Source: Margaritifera margaritifera
Lineage: Eukaryota > Mollusca > Bivalvia > Unionida > Margaritiferidae
Length of the DNA: 64,000 nucleotides
NCBI GenBank assembly: GCA_029931535.1
Contig: JAQPZY010001521.1
Coordinates: 934,001-998,000 of the forward strand
Reading direction: 5' to 3'
Below are positions 13,397 through 25,818 of the stretch, in pieces; positions within the stretch are counted from its first letter, which is position 1; each line of letters opens with the position of its first letter. Below the pieces are notes generated by a model. That model was given only the letters and a program-made list of their open reading frames with translations, did no database searches and was not told where the DNA came from. Position numbers and translations under genes: made by a program.

Positions 13397-14055
13397 AGGG
13401 TGAGATTGCTGTTACACCAAATGAATTGGAGTGATGTGGTTGCTGTTACACCAAATGAATTGGAGTGATGAGATTGCTGTTACACCAAATGAATTGGAGT
13501 AATGTGGTTGCTGTTACACCAAATGAATTAGAGTGATGTGGTTGCTGTTACACCAAATGAATTGGAGTAATGTGGTTGCTGTTACACCAAATGAATTGGA
13601 GTGATGAGATTGCTGTTACACCAAATGAATTGGAGTAATGTGGTTGCTGTTACACCAAATGAATTGGAGTGATGTGGTTTCTGTTACACCAAATGAATTG
13701 GAGTAATGTGGTTGCTGTTACACCAAATGAATTGGAGTGATGTGGTTGCTGTTACACCAACTGAATTTGAGTAATGTGGTTGCTGTTACACCAAATGAAT
13801 TGAATTAATGTGGTTGATGTTACACCAAGTGAATTGGAGTGATGTGGTTGCTGTTACACCAACTGAATTGGAGTAATGTGGTTGCTGTTACACCAACTGA
13901 ATTGGAGTAATGTGGTTGCTGTTACACCAAATGAATTTGAGTGTTGTGGTTGCTGTTACACCAAATGAATTGGAGTAATGTGGTTGCTGTTACACCAAAT
14001 GAATTGGAGTAATGTGGTTGTTGTTACACCAACTTAATTGGAGTGATGTGATTGG
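13397..14055. repeat. 34-bp minisatellite, about 19 copies
   Basis: Head-to-tail units of exactly 34 bp built on gctgttacaccaaatgaatt plus ggagt(g/a)atgtggtt. Copies differ by one to three substitutions. Two subtypes (GATGAGATT and AATGTGGTT) alternate in the left half. There are no unique spacers. Confidence 0.97.
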
Positions 14056-15500
14056 TTATTCCTTTCTTTTAATATAGGAAAGATAGGTTTTTACTGTATA
14101 CTCTCATTTAATCAAATCTTCATCACGTGTCATGTGTTGGCTTGTTTGATTGTTTGGGTTGTTTTTGGATACAAGTTTCAACAAACGTATATTTATGTTC
14201 TGCAAGATAAAACATTATCTGACTTTACTTAAGACATGCAGGAGTTTAGAATGAAAAGAAAATAGCATCGACCCGAGATCAATTGCTGGTTGATTCGACT
14301 CGATACAAGGTCTCGTGGTCTTCGGCCCTTGACTGGAAGTTTCCACCATCGCAACCATAAGACCTTGTTGTTCCTTATTATAAAAATTATCCATTCAACA
14401 AAATAAAACTAAACTAAAATACAATTAAAAATATATAAGAGATTAATTATTAAGAGACGAAGGGTGTTCTGATTGGAAGCACCAGTGAAGTTACATGGCG
14501 AATCACTGAATGGATCAAAGTTGTTCCTAGTGTCAGAAGAGATTCAAGATTGTAATCATTCAACAGCGCCACAACTTGAAAAATAATGATTGCAAAAGGT
14601 TGTGTAAGAAAGGCTAACCTACCTTTAAATATATTAAAAAATATCACTTAAGTTCAGTAATGTGAAATATGGATGTTCACTAATCATATTCAAGATAAAT
14701 GTAGCATTAAGCTATAGAATGAAATCATTATTAATCTATTATGCATTGACAAAGTAAGAACATGTATAAAACTTGATCCTTTTTTAACTACTGTAAACAT
14801 TTAAAACTTTAGACTTCACGTCCTTGTGGCAAGAAACGAGGATATCAACTGATCCAATTTATTTTAGTTGACGATCTAGGTTTAGCAATTAACAAACTTA
14901 AATTTATTCTATACATACCCATCAGTGCTCGGTTTGCTTTCTCAAGTAATCTGTCTTTTCTCACTTTGTAAAAGAAAATCATTCATTATGATTGAAAAAG
15001 TCCCAATATACCAATAGCAATCAAGAGAAGGCTGTATAGAAGAATTGAATTTAACCGGTCATTGGGTATACATAGTAAAATAAACTTAAAATTAATTGAT
15101 GGTGGTATATAAAAAAAATATCCATGACACAAATTGCAAGTAATTATTTGTACCAACTTAAAACAGTGTGAAAGTTTATATCTTGTACATAAAGGAGTCT
15201 TCGTGTATTTTTGTGTAAGTATGTGTAATCGACTAGTATATACTCTCTCAGTATGCATATGAAAACATCATCCGTGTGATTTATACGATATAGTTAAGGA
15301 TCCCGAGATATGATACATATTTCTTTGATAGTTCACGTGAATCTTGGGGATTCGGCTTAACGCCCCTTAACTCTTCAGTTGTCTGACCCTACATCCATAT
15401 ACCTTCTCAACTTTGAGTACGCATTTATCTCTAATTCTTGAAAATTGTTATTTTGGAATACACGTGATTGGAGTTAATAAATGCTCTAAGAGTGAAACAG
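14056..15500. other. Intergenic DNA
   Basis: AT-rich. The short minus-strand frames at 14450-14647 and 14986-15258 have no domain, splice or codon support. I see nothing else. Confidence 0.5.
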
Positions 15501-15504
15501 AGTA

Positions 15505-15700
15505 TCCTGGATAGTGTAGCTGTCAGGTGTGTACTGCGCAACTCTGCAGCCCCGAGCTCGATTCCCTGTCTTAACAACTAAAAGGTTAAGTTGTCGCCCA
15601 TCCAGAGTCGGTGGTTTTATCCGAATTCTTTGGTTTGTACCATCCTTAATAACCGCCCGAAGTCAAATATAAGTTGTCGATAAGACTTAAAAGCAGCTGC
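15505..15700 (+). mobile_element. tRNA-derived SINE-like copy
   Basis: A-box-like tgtagctgtcaggtg at about 15516 and B-box-like gagctcgattccctg at about 15554, with tRNA-like spacing. The downstream gtcggtggttttatccgaattct block is a common SINE body. A related block, ggtggttttatccgggttct, lies at 41899 at the edge of the segmental duplication. Confidence 0.5.
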
Positions 15701-15956
15701 AACAACTTGTTGACAAATATCCATAAGTAAAAAGAAATGGTAAGTCATCCCTCGTAAAATGAAAGATACTGTTCTTAACTATTGTTTCGTAAGAATTCCA
15801 TTCAGGAAAATAAAATGTGTTCATTAATAAACCAGGTAAAAATGTAAAAAAGAAAAAACGATGTTGATTTCTTTTCTGCATATGACCTTAGCTCACCAGA
15901 TATTCAATTGATTGCACTTTCAAAATCGCCGCATAAAATAGATCGTCGCAAGCCAA

Positions 15957-16263
15957 GGGCGATAATCCGCTACTTACTTTATCACTCGTGGTTACCGGTG
16001 CTGTAAATTCCTCGTCTTCGCAAGTGCGCACAAACAAAATATGTCATCGACAAGACAATGTAACAATCTCCTACACATCAATGAAAGTGCACATTTTGTC
16101 GATCGATAGCGAGAAAGGTCATGTTGGGTCACAAAGGCACAGAAACTTTACTCGCGCTCGTAGTGATTGGTTAAGCGTGTTTATGCATATTCATATGAAA
16201 CGAAGAAATCTCCGCACAGCTGGCAACGGGTGATGAAGGAGCTCTGTGGATTATCGCCCGTGG
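15957..16263. mobile_element. MITE family A, copy 1
   Basis: The left end (gggcgataatccgc..tatcac) is mirrored at the right end (gggtgatgaagg..ggattatcgccc), giving terminal inverted repeats of about 40 bp with mismatches. The ~305-bp body is shared with 18777-19125, including acaaacaaaatatgtcatc and ctcgcgctcg.agtgattgg. There is no coding capacity. Confidence 0.7.
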
Positions 16264-17743
16264 ATTGCTACAATGTATGAAATATCACATTACACTGAGT
16301 GATCACATAAGTCACACGTTTAGTTTGCTAAGGGACGATATCGCGTCCTCTTTATTAGAATTCTTCGGTTACATACCGGTATTTGTGAGCTTTGTTATTT
16401 TTTGAGATAAAAGAGAACAACTTGTTGGACTTTCGTTCTCAACTTCACGTAAAGATAAGTGTGCCATAATAGAATAATGATGTACCTTTGAACAGTGTGC
16501 CCGACAAAATTAGGCTGTATGTTTCACCTTCAATCAAGTGAAAGGTGGACTATAATATGACAAGTGTGTACCCGGCACCCACGATGTAAAAAAAAACAGC
16601 TTACAGGACAAGAATCTATTTGTTTTAGCAATGATATACTGCCCCCTTTCCGCTGCATGTGCATGCACGCTTAAGGGGGTGGGGGTGATCGGCAGAATCT
16701 TGCAAAACAGTTATTTGAAAACACAATTCGTGATCGAAAAAGAAAACAACAATAATTTGCTTCAAAAAAATTTATCTTATCTGTTTCTTAGACATTCTTC
16801 TCAAGTCAGACATGGATTTATAGTTTCTGAGCAGATATTTCTGACACTTTATAGATTTGATTGGACATAATGGTCGACTAAGAAATCGATTTGTGGAAAT
16901 TTTCATTAGAAGCTAAAATTAGGGGTGACACCTGAGCAAACTAGAGTTTTCAAACATATTGTAGTTAGCTGTATCCAACGATCATAATTGTTTTGGAAAG
17001 TACGTCACAAACTCTGAGGTACTTAGATACAGTGAACTTCATCGATCGAATGTGCGAAATTCCAAGTGGCCTCTGACCAGTCCTATCGAATTATCCCTAA
17101 ATATTATGTTCTCCTTCATGTGTACTATTATTGGGAAAGTAAGTCACTGTCAACTAATTTTCAAGGTCAATTGAACACAGACACTTTTGTGTATACAGTC
17201 ATTAATTTGATGGGCGTGTTCACCTTTAAAATCCCAGGCAGAAGCATTTTCGATAGCCAAATGTTGTTGATCCACTTAGTTCCACGTCTGCGTCGATGTA
17301 GAACGAAGTGAGATCAACGACCGTTGACTAGCGAAGATGAGGCGAAAGGTACATGTAGGTAGAAATGACATATATATACTTTTCATACTCCGTTGAATAG
17401 TATGATTCTTTGCATGTACATGTTGCTCAGTTCCTTATACTGATTTGCATGTATAGTCATATAATTTGATAGAAAATAAATTCTGGATGTAATGACCTAC
17501 TTTTCTTGTTAAACTGGCAATGCTAAATTTTTGGATTATGTACTGGCGAAGCAGGTCAATCTCAGCACAGACCTTCACATTTTAATCCCATTATAAGTGT
17601 GAAAATAGAGACTTTCGTTTACAATTTGGATTGATTTCTTGAATTGGAAACACAATAACAACTTTGTTTCGTGCAATATTTCACACTCGTCCTCTTTTGA
17701 TATTTTTCTATAGAACCAATGCTGTTCTTGTTACTCTAAATAA

Positions 17744-17845
17744 CGGGCGTTTCCTGTCTATTCAGAAACCAGTATGGCGACATCCCAGGAGACACGATTT
17801 TGAAAGGTGTAAAGTGATTGGTTAATTTGAAATCGTCTGTGTTTA
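17744..17845. repeat. Dispersed repeat shared with the Polinton-flank duplication
   Basis: The segment ggcgtttcctgt..cagaaa followed by tatggcgac.tcccaggaga and cacgattttgaaag matches 37214 and 42267. On the minus strand all copies can read FKIVSPG.SPY.FL..QETP. Whether that is coding history or nucleotide homology only cannot be told here. Confidence 0.65.
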
Positions 17846-18442
17846 TGGCTCTTTTTAATAGGGCTGGTTGCGAATTATGAGGATATGACGCAACACGTAA
17901 ATACCTAATACCTAAAAAAAAATAGCCCGCGTGGACTATGTCTTGACCCCCTATGAACAAGCTGTGAAAGAAGACTATGTTTGAATGGGGGTTCTATTTA
18001 CTATTTATATTACACCGAGCAATAAAACAATTATATTCCTAGCCGATAAATCACTAAACTCTCCTAATTAGGGACTTGTAGGCGATAAAACAAGTCTTTT
18101 TTTGTTTCATCTATTAAATATGGTTTTTATTTTATCCTTGTGTGTTCTTTGTACACACTAATATGAGCATAGCAGCATAGTTCACAGAGTGTAAGACACA
18201 ATTTAGTGTAAGCATCACATTGTGTACACTCAAATATTGCCCTGTTTGTCTGAAAGCAATATGGCACGCAAGGTGTTTTGGAACAATAACATCAATTCTA
18301 TTTATAGGAACAAGGTGAATTCATAACCTGCCCTATTGGATTTTCCCACTAAAAATACAAACATCTAATGTCTCAGTCTGATGTCTGAATATCATGATCA
18401 CTGATAAGAAAGTCTGTTGTCTATAAATCCGCGGGGCAACAA

Positions 18443-18638
18443 GTACCGTCTCTACTCGCTTATAAATCGAGTCCAACTGCAAACAACATAGACTAGATCA
18501 GGATCTATGTTGTTTGTTTTATTGATTGCACCTAACAAACTGCATAGACTCAGATCTGCCGGCGCATAATGCGCCGGCAGATCTCGGTCTGTGCAGATTT
18601 GCAGTTGGACTCGGTTTATAAGCAAGAACGGACGGTAG
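18443..18638. mobile_element. Double-palindrome MITE (family B), copy 1
   Basis: The ends are inverted: taccgtc..actcgcttataaa and cgagtccaactgcaaa at the left recur inverted at the right. Inside is a perfect palindrome at 18552-18584 with 16-bp arms (agatctgccggcgcat) and a 1-nt centre. Other copies lie at 38678, 43672 and 61552. Confidence 0.75.
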
Positions 18639-18776
18639 TCCTTAAGGAACAATATGCCAACGTTACATGAAAATCGCCAGCACCTGTGATAGTCGACCGA
18701 CTTCAGACAGCTCTGCTTCCGCCATCAGGTAGTTCCGTCCCCGTGTTTCTGTCACCTCGTCGTCACTCAAAGCAAC

Positions 18777-19125
18777 GGGAGATAATCCGCTAGGTACCTT
18801 TATCACCCGTAGCTACCTGCGCTGAGATTTCCTCACTGTCATGAGTGCACATAAACAAAATATGTCATCAACAATACAATGTAACACTCTCCTAAACATC
18901 ACTGAAAGTGCCCGTTTTATCAATCTATAAGTGACTGTGCTTGAAAGTGAAACTTTGATGGCTCACTCAAGCAGAGTGAAAGGTCATCGTAGGTCACAAT
19001 GGCGAGAAACAATTACTCGCGCTCGCAGTGATTGGTTAAGCAGGTTTTACGCATATTCATATAAAACGAGGAAATCTTCGCACAGGCGGCAACGGGTGAT
19101 AGAAAAGCACAGCGGATTATCCTCT
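18777..19125. mobile_element. MITE family A, copy 2
   Basis: Homologous to 15957-16263 over its full length, with the same inverted ends (ggataatccgct and agcggattatcc). An insertion of about 40 bp near 18930-18970 makes this copy longer. Confidence 0.7.
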
Positions 19126-19347
19126 GGTGCTTACGACGATGGTCCTCACTTTCCCTAAAGCAATCATTTGCTATAGGTTTAAGTACGAGATAACTACAGT
19201 GATGAAAATGGCAATTAATTTGCGCCAGAGAATAATTTAAAGAAATGACATGTATTACAAACTCTCTTTGAACTGGTTATAAATCATAATCTAGTTTATG
19301 GCATGCGTCAAATTGCTAATAGTAGCCAAGAATCAGGGAGATTAAAC

Positions 19348-19387
19348 ATAAAAAGTGACCACTCAATAAAAAGTGACCACTCAATAC
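19348..19387. repeat. Short tandem duplication
   Basis: The string aaaaagtgaccactcaata occurs twice in succession. Confidence 0.8.
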
Positions 19388-19639
19388 GAATATATGTAAC
19401 AAAAGGCTATATTTTAGCAACACCTGACAGCCGTTATACAGACAAATGGTGACTGAAATTCTCCATCCGTTACTCCGTCGGTTATTATTAGATTCAATAT
19501 AGCATATGACAACGACTTTATTTCAAACCATACACCAATTGACTTCCGTGGCAGTGCATTATGGAACTAAATAATATAAGGAATGGAAAACAGCAGAGGA
19601 CATCAAAGACATACCTTGACCCCTTTGCACGATAAACTT

Positions 19640-20075
19640 GCACAGAAGGATAAGCAAATCTACAAGCTCCAAGCTCCATACCTCAAAAAGTACACTGGGA
19701 AAAATCATGACGACCTAGAGCAATAATCACAAAGAAATAATATTTGGGTCCAAAATGTGCTTGTGAAAGCTGATCCCAAAATGGGAAAAATCAATTCATA
19801 CAGTCTTGTATGCGAAAAATTTCTATAAAAAAAAATTTAAAAAATTGACTGTAAGCCTGAGAACCTGGACAAATCACACCTTTGTGGGACAGTTACAGAT
19901 GGGAATGCATCGATAATAGTCAAATTCAGAACATACAAGACGAGGGCCGTGATTCTTGCAAATCGTAAAATGCAGAAGTAAAATGAAGACAAAATCTTCA
20001 TCTCGGAGGATGAGACTAATCAACGCCACAAACTGGTTAAGAAATTAATCCAATTAAAAAGCCAAAAAAATTAAT
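19640..20075 (+). pseudogene. LINE ORF1 relic
   Basis: One frame, with several stops, reads as the C-terminal half of a non-LTR retrotransposon ORF1 protein. It has a coiled-coil remnant ending DDLEQ*SQRNNI, then an RRM-like segment containing VKFRTYKTRAVILANR, then NEDKIFISEDETNQRHKLVKK, the conserved C-terminal-domain pattern. No reverse transcriptase follows, so the copy is truncated. The assignment rests on family knowledge of ORF1p (coiled coil, RRM, CTD). Confidence 0.65.
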
Positions 20076-20930
20076 TCCTTCTGAATATTTTATGTGAAAG
20101 TCTTCTGTAAATAAACTTCAGCTGTAGAGAGACATAAAGTATCAGCCCTCGACGACATCCCCGAACCACTTATACCACCTCCCTCGCGGGATACAGAAAT
20201 GGATACCTATCAAATCCCTGGTAATGATTAAAAAGATACAGAGTTACCAATATAAATTTTAAGCCAGTAACAAGTAAACAACTAATACTGTCTATCCTTG
20301 TTTAATCAAATCCTAAAAATAAGTAATGGTAGTATACAGTAAATTTTTGAACAACGTTGCCTATAATCTGGCTTTAAATTGGCCATGTGGGCATAAAATC
20401 TCACATTTTATCTCCACTTGTTCCACTTGTTCTTGTCTGTCTTCATTATCTATCGACTATTTAGTTACTTGATTCTGTTTTAAAATTTGAGTTAGTCTGT
20501 ACTTCATTTTGTATTATTTTGTGTTTATTACGTGTATTTTGATTAGACTTACCGTAATAGTTACGTTTACACTCACGTTCATACTCATAATTAGCATAGT
20601 ATCGCAATTAGCCAATCTTCTGTCCGTTGGTCTCACATATAATACCTCGTAGTGACTACCTACAAATCTGGTTTCTCTAACCTTGGTAATTTCGCCTTAG
20701 CTGCGTGTTCTGCCTAAACTCAATGTCCTATACTCTATTTATGTATGTATGTATTTATTTTTTTATTAAAATTGTTTGTTTTATCAGTCTCACCTATTCT
20801 CATTCAATGTTATCTCAATCTCGGATAACTGTGTTATTTACGTTACATGCAGATCTCTACATTGTACTATCGTGAGAGGTGCGCACGAATTATTTGTGTA
20901 AGTAATTGTTCTAATAAGCTTGATCGTGGT
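20076..20930. other. Intergenic DNA
   Basis: AT-rich, with no gene or strong repeat that I can support. Confidence 0.5.
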
Positions 20931-20954
20931 ATGGAAAGATGATCCTTAAGTGAT

Positions 20955-21185
20955 CTAATAGCCTTGTTCATGGTAAAGAAAAGAAACAAAAATCAGATAT
21001 TCCTAACTTTTATTTACTGATTTTTATATTTATTTATTTTTCTTTCTTCTGTTCTCAGAAATATTTATTAATTGTTCATGGTTAAAAAAAAAAGAAGAAG
21101 AAAAAGATCAGATATTCTAAACTTTTATTTACTGATATTTTTATTTGTTTCCGTCCGCAGAAATATCTATTAATTTCCTTTCAGC
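20955..21185. repeat. ~111-bp direct duplication
   Basis: ttgttcatggt(t)aaa..agatattc(c)taaacttttatttactgat occurs at 20963 and again at 21074. Confidence 0.75.
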
Positions 21186-21370
21186 ATAGGCTACTGTATG
21201 TTGAATGGGTGAACTGCTTCTTTATTTTGGTAAATAAAGTTTTCGTTTCACGAGTTATTTTGTGTATGTAATTACCTATTTCACCGTGTTTGCTTCTTTT
21301 TATTTCTTCAACTAATGGTGCCTTCTTTACGTACATTTCCTATTCATTACGTGCATACCCTGGATTGTCC

Positions 21371-21371
<1 letters not shown>

Positions 21372-21422
<51 letters not shown>
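21372..21422. repeat. (CT)n microsatellite
   Basis: About 25 CT units. Confidence 0.97.
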
Positions 21423-21426
<4 letters not shown>

Positions 21427-21829
21427 ATGTTTAAACAAAACAATAAAAGAGATGCTGTACGGGTAACCCTATGAAGAATTTGTGTAGAGGTTTTTGCAGG
21501 GAAAAATAATACATCAGTTTTCAAAGCTTGATTTTGAAAGAAAAGATGTAGATATATGGTTTCTGACACTTTGTTTGACAATGATTTGACAAATAATAAT
21601 GATTTTACTTTAATGTTCTTGCAATTTTATTTTAGAAAAGTGAGATTTTAAAATAAATTCCGCTACTCAGATTTTCACTTTAATAATAAAATTTTAGTGC
21701 AGAAACTTTCCTACCAACACCAGAAATTTACTTTTTACCAATAAGTTCATAATTTTATGACCTAAACTTTTGTTATAAAATATTCTGAAACACAATCACA
21801 GCAAATGATAAGTTACCTAAAGAATTTAT

Positions 21830-23830
21830 ACAAAGGCTTCGCCGTGGATGTTGTTGACAATTTTTAGGAAAAAAAAAATGATTTAGAGAGCAGAGGGAGA
21901 GGTCAGGGACAGGGATGTGCTACTTTTTGGGGCAAATATTTTATAAATAATCTTTTTGTGGTTATTTAGCATTTATTAAAATTTCCAATGTATAGCTAAT
22001 TCGAATTGTCATAACATTTGTATATATACCTCCAAACTTAGACTTTTACACATGTATGACCTTAATTAGCTACTTTGTAACATTTATACATGTATGAACT
22101 TAATTAGCTACTTTGTAACATGCGGAAGTTTTCCAACATGTACTCCTTCTCGATACCATTGCCAATATCTGTATTTAAAAAGAAATTAATTATTTAACAA
22201 AACGTATTCATGTCGAACTGCCGTGAGTCATAGACAGTCCAGATAATTTTGAAGGCCTTTGTATATTTAACGTTTGACCAACAAACAAACAAAAAATGAA
22301 ATATTTAGAAAGTAAAAGGATAAGTCTGTGTTTTGTACTACTTGTTTGTGCAAATTTAGAATATTTATATTTATTTTATTTATTTAAAATTTAATCATTT
22401 AAAATTTAAATATCCAAAATTTCAACGTTTTTTATGATGTAATAACTTAAATAGTTTCTTTATAACATCTAGAAGTTTCCCCCTGGTAAAATCTTCTCTT
22501 TGTTGCGAATAGTTGGATATTGAATATCTTTTTTTTCTTTTTTTTTTTTTTATAGCGAAGAATTTTGAAGAAGGCCTTGGTATGTTTAATGTTCGACAAA
22601 CAAAACAAATGGTTTAGAAATGCAAAAGGATAAAGCTGCTGCGTGTGCTACATTCTTTGGCAAAGTTTAGGTGAATAATTTTATTTATTTATTTATTTAT
22701 TTAAAAAGTTTCAATAAATAACTAATTGTAATTTTCATAACTTTTGATATACCTCCAAATTTAAACTGTTTTATAGTGTATTAACTTAAATGGCTGCTTT
22801 ATAACAGATGGAAGTTTTCCCACATTTAATTCCTTTCTGTGTTTGACAGTAGTTTTATTTTTTTCAAGAATTTTAATTATTTTAAAATTGTATATGCCGA
22901 ACTGCTGCAAGTTATTGACAGACCAGGAATTTTGAAAAAAGCTTGGGCATGGTAATGCTTGACCTATTAAAAAAATTACTTAGAAAGCAGAATGATTGCT
23001 TTGTGTAGATTGCTACTTAGTTTGTAAAACTTTATATGAGTAATATTTATTTAAATTTATTTTAAAAAAATTTAATTAAGTACTAGTTATAATTTTTTTA
23101 AACTGTGAATATATACCCCCAAATTACAATCTTGTATCATGTATTAGCTTAAATGACAACTGTACAACATCTAGAAGTGTTCCAGCATTTACTCCTTTAT
23201 TTGTTGATAGTAAATGGAATTTAAGAAAACAAAAAATATTTTACAATATATGTTATGCCGAACTGCTGCAACTTATGGACAGCCATGAACATTTTGTTCA
23301 AGCATTAGCATGTCTAAAATGAGGCCAATACATACAAATGATATAGATAGACAAAGGATCAGTTACATCTGCTACTTTGTTTACTAAATAATAATTATAA
23401 ATATCTTTTTATATTTAAACGATGAATATTGTTTTCTTTACTGGTTTAAAATGTAATAATTTGTTAAAAAGAACAATTTGTAATTTTTATGATATTTAAT
23501 TACATACACCAAAATCGAAACTTTTTTCTTCTTCTTTTTTTGTCTCATCATGTTTTAACCTTAGTGGTTATTTTAAAAAAACAGGGAGTATTTTTCCACA
23601 ATTCCTTCTTGCTCAGTCGTCCGTGAGTGGAATAAAAAAAATTATTTTCAAAATATATTCATGCCAAACTGCGGCAAGTATTATACAGTCCAGAAATTTT
23701 GTAAAGGGTTTTTGCATATTTAATGTTACAGCAATAAACAAAATCGATTCAAAAGGAAGAAGGTTATATCTGGCATATTTGGCAGGCAAATTGATGATAA
23801 ATAATGTTGATATTACTAATTTAAATGGTA
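21830..23830. repeat. Decayed ~350-bp tandem repeat, five to six units
   Basis: The marker tgccgaactgctgcaagt followed by ga.ag.ccaggaattttg recurs near 22211, 22894, 23255 and 23661. A unit without the first part of the marker lies at about 22550, so spacing is about 340-400 bp. Other parts of the unit also recur: a gctactt.gtttg block, a TTTATTTATTT block, ataaataacta..ttataa, and cc(c/a)aaatt..aac.t followed by a cttaa.t.gct block. Units are perhaps 65-75 percent identical. Confidence 0.65.
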
Positions 23831-24785
23831 TGTGTTGAAAACAAAGTATTTATTGAAATGTAAACTTTGGGATTACACACTTTTATTCATTTTTCTATTG
23901 GTAGTGATTAAATATTTTTACATTTTAACTCGTTGAAATATATTTCAATGACAATTTTAGCAAATCATGCTTGCCTGAGCCGAATATGATTATGTCCAGG
24001 GGGTCAATAAGGTGGATTTGTCCAGTCCTGAACACAATTTTTTTTATTATATATACTGATCATATAACTTTTTGGTGTGTTAATTATTAATATAGCAAGT
24101 TACTCAACTTTTTTATAGTTTGCCAGATAACTTTTTCATAAGAATGCCACTAAGTTAAGAATAAATTCATTTTAACATCACATATATTAGAGAAATATTA
24201 ATATCATTTTATACTTAATAAATGTGACTTATTCCGTGTCTTTTATTTTTCATGCGACTTTTTCTCCTATTACTTTGTTTCCGTTACATTTTTGCCTGTA
24301 ACTTTCTTTCCTGGATCAGTAAAATGTACCTCTACGTGAGAGAGGCAAAAGCAGGGAGATCGCCAAGTACTCGCGAGAATATACGATTCCTGGCAGGTAC
24401 GATCGGAACATCGCTCGGTCATTTCCGTCAAGTCGAGAAATAACGTCAGATGCAGTTGTAGGAATGCACATAAATATGATCGGCTTGGTGATTCGCCACG
24501 GCCGGAATGCACCACATATATTGCGACAGAAAAGACCTACAATGTTCCGATTGTGACTTTGTCTCCTTCCGTCGCTATATTGTGCCATGTGAACAAGAGT
24601 AGCTCCGAATATTGTTCTCAATGGCGAATTACATCCGAGGTTTCCTTTTCGACTTAACAGAAAATAAAAACAGAGGACGTTCCGATTGCTGGCAGGTAGT
24701 CAGTCCTCCGCCACATGAGGTAGACTGGCTTTGTCAACCAGGCGTAAAAATTCGCACTTTGCCTGAAACCGACATGTTGTGGTTT
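23831..24785. other. Intergenic DNA with a locally GC-richer patch
   Basis: 23.8-24.25 kb is AT-rich with nothing recognisable. From about 24330 to 24780 the composition is noticeably richer in GC. A 63-codon frame begins at 24252 with a signal-peptide-like start (MRLFLLLLCF) and contains a possible donor (GGCAG|gtacga) at about 24394. No partner exon is identifiable. Confidence 0.35.
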
Positions 24786-24892
24786 TTGTTGTTGTTGTTG
24801 TTGTTGTTGTTGTTTGTTGTTGTTGTTTTTGTTGTTGTTTTTTTGATGTTGTTGTTTTTTTTTTGTTTTTTTTTTGTTTTGTTTTGTTTTTT
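24786..24892. repeat. (TTG)n and T-rich low-complexity tract
   Basis: TTG/TGT triplets grading into poly-T broken by single G. Poly-Leu and poly-Asn frames here are artefacts. Confidence 0.95.
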
Positions 24893-25102
24893 ATATCTTG
24901 GGTTGTTTCTATTCCCAGTGTTATTTAGTTCCCTGCGTTGCATACAATACAAATTATCCATGAAAGTGAAGGAGAAATTACATTACTTTTCGGGACAGAT
25001 AAAAGTATTATTCTACATCATTTTATAATTTTAAAAAAAAAATCAAATTAACAAATTGTATATTACATTATTGTAAGATTTTCATTTCAGCTGAAGTAGA
25101 CT

Positions 25103-25223
25103 TGTATGTGATGTTGATATAATATTATAAATATTTCAGGAAATTATAAATGTTTCTTGACTTTAATATTTGCTTAAACCTTAATGTTAAGTATAATGTT
25201 GACATGTTTAGTTATTGTCCTTG
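25103..25223 (-). mobile_element. LTR fragment (same family as the LTR at 54.65 kb)
   Basis: The reverse complement of about 55335-55445, the 3' end of the solo LTR, matches this stretch closely: ataatattataaatattt, attataaatgtttcttgac, tttgcttaaaccttaat and attgtccttg are shared. Only the terminal ~120 bp of the LTR is present. It ends where the 77-bp array begins. Confidence 0.8.
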
Positions 25224-25818
25224 CAATAATGGATTGTAAGTCTCGTTTTTTGCAGGTTTGTAGTTACCATGGCCTATCTCTAGAGTTCGAGCTAATGTCA
25301 TATAATGGATTGTAAGTCTCGTTTTTTTGCAGGTTTGTAATTACCATGGCCTATCTCTAGAGTAGAGCTAATGTCATATAATGGATTGCAAGTCTCGTTT
25401 TTTTTTTTGCAGGTTTGTAATTACCCTGGCCTATCTCTAGAGTAGAGCTAATGGCATATAATGGATTGCATGTCTCGTTTTTTGCAGGTTTGTAATTACC
25501 CTGGCCTATCTCTAGAGTAGAGCTAATGTCATATAATGGATTGCAAGTCTCGTTTTTTTTTTTTTTGCAGGTTGGTAATTACCATGGTCTATCTCTAGAG
25601 TAGAGCTAATGTCATATAATGGATTGCATGTCTCGTTTTTTGCAAGTTTGTAATTACCATGGCCTATCTCTAGAGTAGAGCTAATGTCATATAATGGATT
25701 GCATGTCTCGTTTTTTGCAGGTTTGTAATTACCATGGCCTATCTCTAGAGTAGAGCTAATGTCATCTAATGAATTGCAAGTCTCGTTTTTTTTTTGCAGG
25801 TTGGTAATTACCATGGCC
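25224..25818. repeat. ~77-bp tandem array, eight near-identical units
   Basis: Unit: gtttgtaattaccatggcc tatctctagagtagagctaa tgtcatataatggattgcaa gtctcgtttttttgcag. Units start at 25256, 25333, 25413, 25489, 25570, 25648, 25724 and 25800. Length varies from 76 to 81 bp, mainly through the poly-T run. Each unit ends in poly-T plus gcag followed by gt, which resembles a 3' splice site. Confidence 0.95.

Noticed and set aside
13397..14055. CRISPR-like array
   Set aside because: Units are directly adjacent with no unique spacers, and the genome is eukaryotic. The same applies to the arrays at 31.6, 32.3, 59.6, 61.9 and 63.8 kb.
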